The notes beneath the pieces were generated by a model. The model saw only the letters and a list, made by a program, of their open reading frames with translations, was not told the DNA's origin and made no database searches. A program made the position numbers and the translations under genes. From assembly GCA_003024985.2 (NCBI GenBank), contig PXIH01S0032180.1: a DNA stretch of 14,398 nucleotides, one strand, 5' to 3'. The first letter of the stretch is position 1. Every line of letters begins with the position of its first letter. The DNA is from Euperipatoides rowelli. Lineage: Eukaryota; Onychophora; Udeonychophora; Euonychophora; Peripatopsidae. Shown here piece by piece: positions 1 to 9,148 of this stretch.

Positions 1-1720
1 TGTGTGTCATACCTCTGTCTGTGGGATGGGGTGGTATAGCCGTGACCCATGACAGTTTTGCACACTCATGTATATGCTCCGCTGTCAGGCCCATTAGACC
101 ACGACTAAACCTGTTACTAAAACTAATTCTGATTAATAAACTGGATAACTTTAAATCTGAGCTACTATTCATTAATACTACATTAGCTATAATTTTACCT
201 TTATACTACATCTCTGTGACGGATTGAAAAATATCAGAATGAAAATATCATAAAAGTCCATGTGAAATAAGAATAAGCTTAGCAAATTTTTATCTATATC
301 AGCTTTAATTAACAATAGACTGTAACATTTTCTTTATTAAACAGTTCATACAATTATAGTTCTGCTGATAAATATTAACACACAATAATGATATTTATTA
401 TTGCTTAAAATAATCATTTCTTGACAGCTGTATTCCTGGAGTGATGCAAATAAAATTCAGAATTAAAATGGAAGGTTTGGTTGTAAGGGCAATAAATAAC
501 AGAATAATACAAAAGGGGCCCAATGCAACTTTATAACAATAAAAATAACCAATGCATACCCAAGGGAGGGGGGTAAGCCAATGATTACTAATAAGAACTA
601 CAATCAATAATATAATAAATAACAACTGGTTTAAATTATATTCTATCTTCCAAACAATTAATATATTAATTGCATAACAAAAATGAAATTCAGTAATTAT
701 GATACAGCAAAACATTAAAAACATGGGATATGAAAATTACAATACAACAAGCATTTGGTAAAAAAAATTATAATAAATTATTATGATTCTTCTTCCCTGC
801 ATCCTGAATATTGATAAGGTCCAAGACCCAGAACAATAAATAAATAAATAGTAACAACAACATTAAATATGATACATAAAAATAACTCTCACTATTGCAA
901 AGTATAATTCTTATAATATTAAAACAATGAAAAATTATGCAATGATATCATAATGATACATTGGCCAGTAGGCTACATATAAAGAATAAGCTTTAACACT
1001 ATAAGACAAATCTGCAATTACCTGCTATTGATAGGTGTACTGAGCTACGTAAAAATAAATGATTATCATAATGCTTGATATGATTTACACCAACAAAAAT
1101 GTCTGTCTGTAAGTTAGTCAACCCTGCTTGTCATGGAAACAAGATTATACTAAGAAACAGGGGGAGTGAAAAATGACACACAGAAGGGGGGTGTAAGGGG
1201 GAAAAAAGCAAAATTAGAGGGAGCACCTAACAATACAAAGTAAGGCTTGTGTAATTGTGCAAACAAGAAAAATGACAGGAAAAAAGGCAGTACCATTACT
1301 TGTGAAGTAGGCTATGCACTACTGAACAAACCCACTCATATGGAGTACAGTAAATTACATGAATTTTATTTTATTTGTAATTTGTAAAAAGAAAGTGATA
1401 AAAATATTTATCATAAATCAATATTTTTATTTTTAAAGGCTACAGAATTATTTATTTTATTTTCGTTTATATTTGTAAAATATTAGCTAAGATATTTTAA
1501 TAAATGTGCAGGTGATGTAAAGTCTGGATCAGTTAGTCAATTAGGAGAGTGAATTAGTATGAAGGTGTGAAAGTATGTTAGAAATGAGTTATGAACAAAG
1601 TTTTAATCAAGAAGGGAGAGATTGACAATAGGCATGGAGCAGACAATAACTGCGTGTTGCGAATAAAACATTGTGTGCAGTTGAGGATCAAATGGGATTA
1701 GCATTGTAATATTAAAATAA
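1..1720. other. AT-rich spacer, no gene recognised
   Basis: Mostly A/T-rich low-complexity sequence with a short TAAA-type run near 838-850. Open frames here (for example 21-227 plus, 398-724 minus) are short or strongly hydrophobic in the way random AT-rich sequence gives, and show no motif I recognise. No RNA gene, terminal repeat or TSD pair was found. Confidence 0.6.
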
Positions 1721-1960
1721 GACATATTTAGTGACNTTACAGAAGTAATAGAAATATATTGGGGAACATTTAAAAGTAAAATTAATTATTTATTCCGGTC
1801 GAAACCAATACCAGCCAAGATCAAAAATATATTAGCAGTGAGAGTGCCGAACGTACCTGGACCAATAGTGGCTGTGGAACCCACATATTATTTTCCAAAT
1901 ATTAGTATTATTATCCCGGGAGGTGCAGAAGTAAGTGCCCTCAGCCATGGAACATTATAG
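1721..1960 (+). pseudogene. possible LTR-retrotransposon polyprotein relic
   Basis: An open stretch of about 79 codons follows a TAA and ends with TAG at 1958-1960; it has no clear start codon and includes one N at 1736. The translation contains 'PIPAKIKNILAVRVPNVPG', then 'VAVEP', then 'FPNISIIIPGG' and 'LSHGTL'; after the stop another frame reads 'FSEVISLGS'. This order (basic/proline lead-in, V.VPN.PG, VEP, N..I..G, then NFS-like and I.LG) resembles the linker between protease and reverse transcriptase in Gypsy-type polyproteins. That resemblance comes from general family knowledge, not a search. No protease D-T/S-G or RT motif is visible nearby, so a short decayed fragment is the most that can be claimed. 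It could also be a chance open frame. Confidence 0.33.
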
Positions 1961-2599
1961 AAGTTACAGAAGTTTTCAGAAGTTATTTCGCTAGGCTCCA
2001 TATCTTAAAGTAGACCAGATGTCAGCGGCGGCGGCGGAGAATCCAAACCCATAAGTATAGGCTGATGAGACAGAAGAAAGACTCAAAAGAGCACTAGGAT
2101 CCGAAAATCCAAAGCAACAAAAGTAAATAGAATTTTGTGTAATATCAGTGCAAGTTATTTGCATCCCGGTAGCAGCAGCAACGATCCGAAGCGCCATAGA
2201 ATACCAACATTAGGATAATTATTGAGTGCCTTGGCCAGGAGTACCAGCGAGCCAAAATAAAAAATAACAGTGCAGACTTTATTTTCCATCCACAATGAAT
2301 GAATGTGAGTTGGCCAACAGGGTGAGTATATTATTTCAGTATTATTATTGTATGAAGCATGAAAGTGAACAGAGTATAGGAAGTTAGAACGTAGTAGCCT
2401 ATAGTCTAGTAAAGTAGTTACTGATATTGTTTGTGAAAGAAGTGTAGTAGTATTTTTATATTTTTTCCATTATTTTTTCTTACTTGTCATTTTTTATGTA
2501 TTGTGGGGAGAGAGAGTAACATCTGTGTTTGAAATCCTCTTAGGTAGATTTTTTTGTAAGTCGCAATAGTTAGTTTAAAATATTTTTGTTATGTGAATT

Positions 2600-2641
2600 T
2601 ATTCAGGCAATAGTGCCCTATATTCAGGCAATAGTGCCCTA
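2600..2641. repeat. 21-bp tandem duplication, two perfect copies
   Basis: The unit tattcaggcaatagtgccct(a) occurs at 2600-2620 and again at 2621-2641 with no differences. Each unit holds a tiny inverted pair, GGCA-atag-TGCC. The identity suggests a recent slippage or local duplication. Confidence 0.9.
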
Positions 2642-2793
2642 AATGAAACCTGTTTTATGTATCAATTATTATTAGACAATATTATTTTGTTTGTTTTTCT
2701 GGGCTGCTGGCAGAGGATTCGTATTGTGGACACTATCCGAGTTGCACCCTGTGACTAGAGAGTTTATGTGCGGAGCTAGCAAGCGGGAAGTTC

Positions 2794-2816
2794 ACAAGAT
2801 AATCACAAGATAATCG
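2794..2816. repeat. 11-bp tandem duplication
   Basis: The unit cacaagataat is present twice in direct succession, followed by cg. It lies in the short less AT-rich patch downstream of the acceptor-like site and has no evident function. Confidence 0.7.
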
Positions 2817-3212
2817 TAGGTGCCACTCTAATTTTCAGAGTTCTTATATCTCCGACATGCTATATTATAAAAAAAGAAGTAATTACATCTTATTTTTGAG
2901 TAGGATTTTCTTTCTTTTTAAAAAATAAATAAATTTTATACACCATTATTCTAATTCATTTTTAATTGTTTTTGAGTAGGATTTTTCACTTGCTATTTAT
3001 TGTAAACTCACATCACCATTACATAGAAAAAGAAATTAATGTATTTTTTTTCCATTTAAGATATTTATATTAATAAATTAATTTTTAAATAAACAAAACC
3101 ATTGTAAGTTGAAACCGAATATAGTTTTTTTTAAACTAATTACTTTATTTATTAATAACATATGTACATAACTTCTCACTATAAAAACATTACAGCACAG
3201 AAAAATATTCCA

Positions 3213-3490
3213 TTTTTTAATAAGGCAATCTTTATTGGACTAGACATAATACAATGGATGGTAAACTGAAAAATTTAAGACAAAAGTGCATAATAGGTCT
3301 ATTTTTAAAAAAAAATATGAGAGGTTGTTAACTTTATACATAATTTATGAAATGAAAATCTGTATTTTTGTTTGGAATATTGATCCAGAGATTCTGGTAG
3401 CCCTGGAATTTTAGAAAAGTTGAGACATTCTCCCGTACTTTGTCTAGAGAAAATTTTAGGTAGGTTAGGAGACTAACTTTAATGTTTTGA
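3213..3490 (-). mobile_element. LINE B, 3' part (minus strand)
   Basis: On the minus strand an open frame runs from the target-site copy at 3490 leftward for about 48 codons and stops at 3334-3336 (TAA on the minus strand). It includes 'SLLTYLKFSLDKVRENV' and 'FQGYQNLWINIPNKNTDF'. It continues in the same frame as the LINE B C-terminus found at 9736-9882, so it is the end of that ORF, separated by the insertion of LINE A. Leftward, a minus-strand AATAAA (complement 3231-3236) precedes a short A run (complement 3213-3218), a plausible but weak 3' end. The left boundary is therefore uncertain. Confidence 0.65.
3475..3490. repeat. left target-site duplication of LINE A
   Basis: The 16-mer aactttaatgttttga here is repeated exactly at 9736-9751, directly after the A tail of LINE A. 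The flanking bases differ (T before and T after on the left; A before and A after on the right), so the match is bounded. The first two As may belong to the tail, giving 14-16 bp. Confidence 0.92.
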
Positions 3491-3634
3491 TACTGACAGG
3501 TGGCATTTTCTCAACCATGTACCTGTGCACTGGGTTGAAGAAAAATCGGTCATTTTTGTTAATTTTCATTGTGTTTGGAGTTTGGTTTTCAAGCATTGTT
3601 GTTTGGAGTTAAAGAGTGAGTTGGTGAGTTATTT

Positions 3635-5050
3635 GTGAGCTATATTAATTTAGCCGTTATAATAAGTAAATTACAATGTGGTCGGATGGGGTTTCAGTGT
3701 CTATGCATGGGCCCCCATGCAAATGATCATAACGTTTTTAGTAACAATCAGTTGGAGCTTGAAGAGATAAAATTGAAGAAAAATAAGTTTTATTGGACAT
3801 CACAATATGCATTTATGATGGCACCTAATAGTATTATCATGTCTGTTATAGATAAGAATAAACTTTATGCATTGGATGTACAGATTCTGTTGAAGCAGTT
3901 AATTACTTTAAATCTTTTTTTTCTTTATGGAATTTTCTTCTCCATTGGAAGCAGCATCGTTTCATAATGTAACTTCTCAGATAGCGGGGTTGAAGCCCTT
4001 TTATCTTCCACAGACTGCTCAGACTAGGATGTGCAAAATTGTAATAGACAAAATTCCTATCTCAGTTTAAGGGAGTATTTCTCCCCCATACTGCAGCCAT
4101 GGGGGCAATTGATTCATTTTCACCGGGATCCTTGAAGAAACCGAATGGTCAATGTTGTGCTATGGACCAGACAGTTATTTTCTTTAATTTGCTTCCTGAC
4201 TTCTCTATATTGGATTTACCATTTTTCATTATGATAAAGAATCTTAGGACTTATATGCATATTTCAGAAAGGCCCTGCATTTTTCTTTCATTGTGAGAGC
4301 AATGAACATTTAATCTTGTCATTCCCCTCAAGTATTGTGCCACTTGTCATGGCTTGAGGGTGGTACAGCATTTGTGTAAAGCATTGTATGCATCAAAAGT
4401 TTCATCAAATAGGAGGGACTGGGCATAATGAGTACTGTTGCAGAAGGCACAGGAGGATGCAAATCTGGAGGATTATGCTCATGCTTTGAATGTTCAGCAT
4501 GTGCTGGTGAAAGATGTTGTGGAGAATTTACAGGTGGTTGGGGTTGCTTATCCCCTTGTTTTGGATAAGGAGGAAGGTCCACCCCCCTCCCAAATTTGAG
4601 TGGGAGAGCTGACAGTGATGGTGGGCTGGTGCAGGTCTTGGGCCTTGGAGAGCATGAGGTGTTGATGAAATCAGTCCAAATTGACCAAGGGTTGGGATGT
4701 TATTTGGGAGTGGGCAGGGTAGAAGGGCAGGGTAAATCGATTGTGCAGAAGAAGGGCCAGAAGGGGGGTAGCCAGGCACCTTTATGAAGGATGTGAAAAA
4801 TCAGGATGCTAGCAGGATACAAAATTCAGGGAAGTTGTATGCGTTGAGAAGCCAGAGGGTCCCACTCCCTCCTCCTTTGGGGACATCAAAGGAGATTGTA
4901 GCTGGAGATATGGAAAGGAATGTTATTGTGGATGTGAGACATAGCCATTTGAATGACCGGCCAGGGAGTCAAGTGCCTATGGACCATGATACTGGAATAC
5001 CATTGGCTTTTGAGAGCCAGACTTCAAGAAGGAGTGAACATGTCGAGTAA
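3635..5050 (+). pseudogene. LINE A ORF1 remnant
   Basis: ORF1 proteins of this group bind the element's RNA. Here the frame is broken into at least four pieces. A first open piece covers 3635-3967 with no clear ATG start. A frame change near 3915 leads into a stretch reading 'MEFSSPLEAASFHNVTSQ', then 'PQTAQTRMCKIVIDKIPIS', closed by TAA near 4069. The next piece, 4099-4296, contains 'LLPDFSILDLPFFI' and 'YMHISERPC', followed by decayed zinc knuckles. The last open piece, 4784-5050, is hydrophilic with a proline run ('VPLPPPLG') and ends at TAA 5048-5050. The stretch between 4450 and 4780 is richer in G and codes for a Gly/Lys-rich tail in one frame. The assignment rests on position upstream of ORF2, the knuckles and the open-frame chain. 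The N-terminus is uncertain. Confidence 0.6.
4274..4400 (+). pseudogene. ORF1 CCHC zinc-knuckle region, decayed
   Basis: The frame that reads 'FFHCESNEHLILSF' (about 4277-4318) has the exact spacing of a C-x2-C-x4-H-x4-C knuckle, but its first and last cysteines are both phenylalanine (a G-to-T change of TGC/TGT would give this). The middle Cys and the His are kept. About 15 codons further on, in another frame, 'YCATCHGLRVVQHLC' offers C-x2-C with a later H and C and may be a second knuckle with altered spacing. Such knuckles in ORF1/Gag-like proteins bind nucleic acid. This reading is pattern-based; it would be weakened if related elements lack knuckles here. Confidence 0.45.
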
Positions 5051-5338
5051 TGTTTTTTTTTATCTCAATTAATATCCAGGGTATTAATCAAGTGGGGAAA
5101 AGGATGCACGTTTTAAGATATTTGGAGAAGAAAGGCATCACATTGGGGTTTTCTGTTAGAGACTAAGCTGGTGGTCATGGTAAATGATCCATGGTTAAGT
5201 TGGCCAAATACTTATGTATGTGGGGTGGCTATTTTTATCAACTTGTCTTTGCTGGATGCTCAACCTGTTGTTTTGCACTTATCACATAGATTGATGTGTA
5301 GACTTTTTGACCTCAAGATAGGGAAAAATTATAAGATA
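5040..5338 (+). pseudogene. ORF2 endonuclease N-terminal part
   Basis: After the poly-T frameshift the frame from 5062 reads 'ISINIQGINQVGKRMHVLRY' and continues 'LEKKGIT', the standard opening of a LINE AP-like endonuclease (catalytic Asn in the IN..G context). A second frameshift near 5150 leads to 'LLETKL' (from 5153), which keeps the catalytic Glu position (usually LQET). It continues through 'NDPWLSWPNTYVCGVAIFIN', matching the conserved GVAI strand, and stops near 5337. The next conserved block, GDFN, is missing here although it is present at 6740-6751 in front of the second copy. So the first copy has lost part of the endonuclease middle, roughly between 5240 and 5290. Confidence 0.75.
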
Positions 5339-6667
5339 TAGTTGTGACTTGGTAGATATGGCAGAGATGCATGCTATTCATAATTGTCAAACACATTATA
5401 CTCATTATATTGCTACATTGACTTCCAGGATTGATTATGACTTTGCTTCTTGTGTATTTTTTTTTTTCAGAATTCAACCTTTGTTAATCAGTATGTGCAT
5501 TTCTCTGACCATCTTGCAATGATTTTTGCTTTCCATCTTGGAAGGGTTCCAAGGTAGATGGAGGAGAAGCCAGGAGTGCCTTTTTATGTTTTACATTCTG
5601 CATTGCCTTTGTCAATTGCAAATTGGAATGAATTATATATTATAATGGCGGGCATTATTATAAATCCAAACTTTTGGGTGAAGTTTTGGTGGGATATTAA
5701 GAATAGACTAAATGCTATGTTGTTGTCTCTTAACAAGGATTTTATTTGGTCGAGTAAAAAGAAGATGATCTTCTGTCAGAGGGCAATTGAATTGATATCC
5801 ACCTTGGAGGCCAGTAATCAGAGGTTGATTGTGGAAGGGAAGAGGCGGTTGAGGTTTTGGTTGATAATCATGAGAAACTAATTAAATATCAGAAGATAAA
5901 GGTTACAATTTTTAATAAACAGGAATTATCTAGTTTGATCACTTCCAGAATTTTGTTTACGGTAAAGCCAGATCTGAGGATTAGACTCTTAAGGGATGAA
6001 GGCCGGGTTATCTTGCATCTTCAAATGGGCATGGTTTTGAATAATTATTTTTGGTTGCAATTCACTGAGAGGAGTGGTAGCTCAGTTGTAAAGACAGGTG
6101 TCCCAGGTAGCCCTTTGGCTTCGAGTATTGGTGATGGGGTATCTGAGGCATCTCCGTTTACCATTAAGATTATTAATGAGTACATTTTGAGAACTAATAG
6201 AAGATTCCCCCAGGCCCAGATAGTGTTACCCCTCAAATAATTAAAAGATGTAGTCACATTTTTGCAAGGATTTTTTTATCATTTGTTTTCCTTTTGGGAA
6301 GAGGAGAGTAATTATGGAAAATTGTATTTTGTCGTACTTTATCTTATTTGATAAGAAGAGGCCTGGTAATGCTAAAAGGAATTCATTATGGTATACAATG
6401 CATTTGAACAATATTAGACCTATAAATGTAGAGAATGTGGATGCGAAGATCTATGCTGCAATTTTCAATAATGCTATTTTTACCTTTTTGAAGCTGATTG
6501 TGAACCAGTTTCAGTTTGCGTTCAGGACGAGATCGATACATACTCCTATTTTGCTGTTTGNAGAGACTTGTATGATATATAGGAACAAAGGGAAAGGGTT
6601 GCCCATTGCGCTTTTTATAGACTTTAAGAAGTCCTATGATAATGTGAACTTGCAGGTTTTGATAGAT
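5288..6667 (+). repeat. internal tandem duplication, copy 1 (endonuclease end to RT motif A)
   Basis: This segment aligns colinearly with 6742-8093, offset about 1454 bp at its start and about 1426 bp at its end. It holds the endonuclease end ('SDHLA', Ser-Asp-His at 5504-5512), the linker ('STLEASNQRLIVEG', 'RIRLLRDEGR'), the 'PPGPD' RT block near 6205, 'IRPINVENVDAKIYAAI', 'QFAFRTRSIHTPILL', and motif A 'FIDFKKSYDNVN' with catalytic Asp at 6620-6622. It ends abruptly at an N (6668), where the sequence jumps back to endonuclease. Differences from copy 2 are scattered substitutions and small indels, very roughly one base in ten by eye. Confidence 0.88.
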
Positions 6668-6668
6668 N

Positions 6669-6751
6669 TTCATGATGGAATTTTTCTCAAAGTGTTGGAA
6701 TTGATTCATAGATATCCATATTATCAATGCATTGTGGCAGGAGATTTTAAT
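6669..6751 (+). pseudogene. ORF2 endonuclease block with GDFN, unique to the second copy
   Basis: Directly after the N at 6668, the open frame that had coded RT motif A continues as 'GIFLKVLELIHRYPYYQCIV' and then 'AGDFNFVD'. GDFN (6740-6751) carries the catalytic Asp/Asn pair of the APE-like endonuclease. This block has no counterpart before copy 1, so the two copies do not share the same left boundary. RT and endonuclease remain in one frame across the junction (6314-6874 is open), so the fusion did not itself cause a frameshift. Confidence 0.75.
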
Positions 6752-8093
6752 TTTGTAGACTTTTCGACCTCAAGATGGGGGAAAATTCTAAAAGATAGTT
6801 GTGACTTGGTAGATATGGCGGAGATGCATGCTATTGACCAAACATTATACTGTTACATCAGCTTCCAGGATTGATTATGTCTTTGCTTCTTGTGTATTTT
6901 TTCAGAATTCAATCTTTGTTAATCAGTATGTGCATTTCTCTGACCATCTTGCAATAATTTTTGCTTCCCATCTTGGAGGGGTTCCAAAGGAGATTAAGGA
7001 TAAGACAGGAGTGCCTTTTTATGTTTTACATCCTACATTGCCTTTGCCAATTGCGAATTGGAATGAATTATATATTATAATGGCGGCATTATTATAAATC
7101 CAAACTATTGGGTGAAGTTTTGACAGGATATTAAGACTAGACTGAATGCTATGTTGTTGTCTCTTAACAAGGATTATATTTGGTTGAGTAAGCAGAAGAT
7201 GATCTTCTGTCAGGGAGCTATTGAATCGATGTCCACCTTGGAGGCCAGTAATCAGAAGTTGATTGTGGAATGGAAGAGGCAATTGCAGGTTTTGGTTAAT
7301 AATCATGAGAAGTTCATCAAATATCAAAAGATCAAGGCTACAATTTTTAATAAACAGGAATTATCTAGTTTGATCACTTCTAGAATTTAGTTTAAGGTAA
7401 ATCCAGATCTGAGGATTAGACTCTTAAGGGATGAAGGCCGGATTATCTTGCATCTTCAAATGGGTATGGTTTTGAATACTTATTTTTGGTTGAAATTCAC
7501 TGAGGGGAGTGGTAGCTGAGTTGTGGAGGCAGGTGTCCGAGGTAGTCATTTGACTCCGAGTATTGGTGATGGGATATCTGTTGTGTATCCGTTTACCATT
7601 GAGATTATTAATGAGTACATTTGAGAACTAGTAGAAGATGCCCCCTCCAGGCCCGGATGGCATTACACCTCAATTAATTAGAAGATTTAGTCACAATTTT
7701 GCAATAATTTTTTATCATTTGTTTTCATTTGAGCAGATTGGAGTAATTATGAGAAATTATGTATTTTGTCATACTTTATCTTATTTGATGAGAAGGTGCC
7801 TGGTAATGCTAAAAGGAATTCATTACCATATACAACGAATTTGAACAATGTTAGACCTATAAATGTGGAGAATGTGGATGTAAAGATCTATGCTGCAATT
7901 TTGAATAATGTATTTTTTCCCTTTTTGAAGCTGATTGTGAACCAGTTTCAGTTTGCGTTCAGGATGAGATCGATACATACTCCTATTTTGCTGCTTGTAT
8001 GATATATAAGAACAAAGAAAAGGGTCACCCATTGCACTTTTTATAGACTTTAAGAAGACCTACGATAATGGGAACTTGCAGGTTTGGATAAAT
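6742..8093 (+). repeat. internal tandem duplication, copy 2 (endonuclease end to RT motif A)
   Basis: This is the second copy of the segment at 5288-6667. It contains 'SRIDYVFAS' and 'FSDHLAI' (SDH at 6939-6947), 'STLEASNQKLIVEW', 'PPGPDGITPQLIRRF' (7641 on), 'VRPINVENVDVKIYAAIL' and motif A 'FIDFKKTYDNGN' with Asp at 8046-8048. It lacks nine bases (the RDL-type codons after 'ILLL') that copy 1 keeps next to its N at 6561. Unlike copy 1 it runs on without a break into the rest of the RT, so it is the copy that belongs to the 3' half of the element. It contains its own stops, for example TAG in 'tctagaatttag' near 7390. Confidence 0.88.
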
Positions 8094-8594
8094 TTATTGA
8101 GAAAGGCAATTCCTAATCAGATTGTGCAGATGGCTATTACAAAGTATGTTACGTCAAAATGGGCTAAGGTGAAGACAGACAACAATTTTTTTGAGTTCTT
8201 CCCTATTAGGAAGGGGATTATGCAGGGTTTGCCGTTGAGTGCATCCATGTTTGTGCTCTATTTGAATCCATTATTAAATAGCTTGAATGATAACTTAAAA
8301 GGACTGTATATCCTTTGTATTAATATGCCGATAAAGATACTGGCATATGCAGAAGGTCTGCCTATTTTTTGCAATGATAGACAGGAGGTGGACATTGCAT
8401 TGGAGATTGTTCAGGAGTTTGCGGAAGTTACTGGTACGCATATTAATCAAGAGAAGAGTTTGGCAATTTACTTGAGGCCTTTGAAGATCCTTGGGAAAGC
8501 TCCTCCTGCTAAGTATTTGGGAATACCCTATCCTTTCAATGGAACTTGGACAAGGACATTAATTCAAAAGGATATAATGCAGAAGTTTCAATGA
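8010..8594 (+). pseudogene. ORF2 reverse transcriptase core (motifs A-D)
   Basis: One open frame without an ATG at its left edge covers RT motif A (FIDFKKTYD), motif B ('GIMQGLPLSASMF', MQGLPLS at 8220-8240) and motif C, then 'THINQEKS' and 'KYLGIPYPFNG'. Motif C, normally (Y/F)ADD, reads 'AYAEGLPIF' with YAEG at 8346-8357, so both catalytic Asp residues are gone (Asp to Glu and Asp to Gly). This RT should be unable to synthesise DNA. The 'KYLG' block after motif D is typical of L1/Tx1 RTs. The frame ends at 8592-8594 and the protein continues in another frame from about 8546-8595. Confidence 0.88.
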
Positions 8595-9148
8595 TTTTTG
8601 ATGCAACCAAAGGAGTCTACTTGTCTATTATCCTTAGGATTAAGTTGGTGAATTTGGTTTGTATACCGAAGTTACTGTACTATTTGCCTCATTTCACTTT
8701 TACAAAGAAGTTTATGAATTCCTTGCGTACGTTAGCTACCAAGATTATATGGAGTGGGATGTTGGTGCTAATTGCTAAAGTGAGAATGTATCCGCATTTT
8801 AAGAAGGATGGACTGTTATTAATAGACTTTTGGTGGTTTGCGAGGATGGTTCAGGTGAATACAATTTCCCATTTTAGTACTTTTTATGAGAAAATTGAGT
8901 CACCTTTAGTAGTCCCACCTACTGATATGCCTCCCCCGAAGTGGACTAAGTGCTCAGTTATTTTTAAAGGGCTTCGAACAAGGATGGAATTTATAGATGA
9001 TATTCCTCCTGAGATGGTTACTCCGGTGTTGAAATATAAGCCAATTAGCATGATGATGAATGCTGAGGTAAGAGGCCCACCCCCTTTGTTCGCAAGGCAT
9101 TTTTTATTGCATCACTTATGGAGGGTTTTGTGCCACCTACCTGATTGA
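8546..9148 (+). pseudogene. ORF2 thumb / C-terminal domain
   Basis: After a frameshift near 8590 the translation continues as 'GVYLSIILRIKLVNLVCIPK', then 'LLYYLPHFTFTKKF', 'IIWSG' and 'FKKDGLLLIDFWW'. This matches the usual post-RT order of L1/Tx1 ORF2: lsm..R...in.v..Pk..Y, then f.W, then GGl..pDF. The frame runs to TGA 9146-9148, and the protein goes on in another frame with 'FCIKLTFGALPTRMRW' (about 9148-9196). The assignment is by motif order. It is a continuation of the same broken ORF2, not a separate gene. Confidence 0.75.

Larger units (their letters stand above)
1961..3212. other. spacer with a possible spliced leader, no gene recognised
   Basis: Part of this stretch (about 1961-2320 and 2700-2830) is less AT-rich than its surroundings and has a short GGC run near 2028-2037. 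An ATG at 2295 starts nine codons that end in AGG followed by GTGAGT (2322-2327), a good splice-donor consensus. A T-rich tract ends in CTGGCAG at 2713, an acceptor-like site. Joined in phase, the frame stops 14 codons later at 2756-2758, so this does not make a convincing protein. The remainder is AT-rich with no recognisable feature apart from the small tandem repeats listed separately. Confidence 0.4.

Noticed and set aside
398-724. 108-codon hydrophobic frame on the minus strand
   Set aside because: Ile/Leu/Phe richness is what AT-rich DNA gives by chance. No topology or motif pattern and no neighbouring gene supports it.
1991-2197. 68-codon minus-strand frame with Ala/Ser runs
   Set aside because: It is produced by the GGC repeat near 2030 and has no motif, and the opposite strand gives no better case.
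4328-4779. Pro-rich minus-strand frames opposite ORF1
   Set aside because: They are shadows of the G-rich plus-strand ORF1 tail and overlap each other; no motif supports them.
6069-6135. tRNA-like wording (ggtagctcagttg ... ttcgagt) on the plus strand
   Set aside because: It lies in ORF2 of LINE A, the same stretch recurs in the second copy with changes that break the tRNA reading, and no acceptor stem forms. It is coding sequence.
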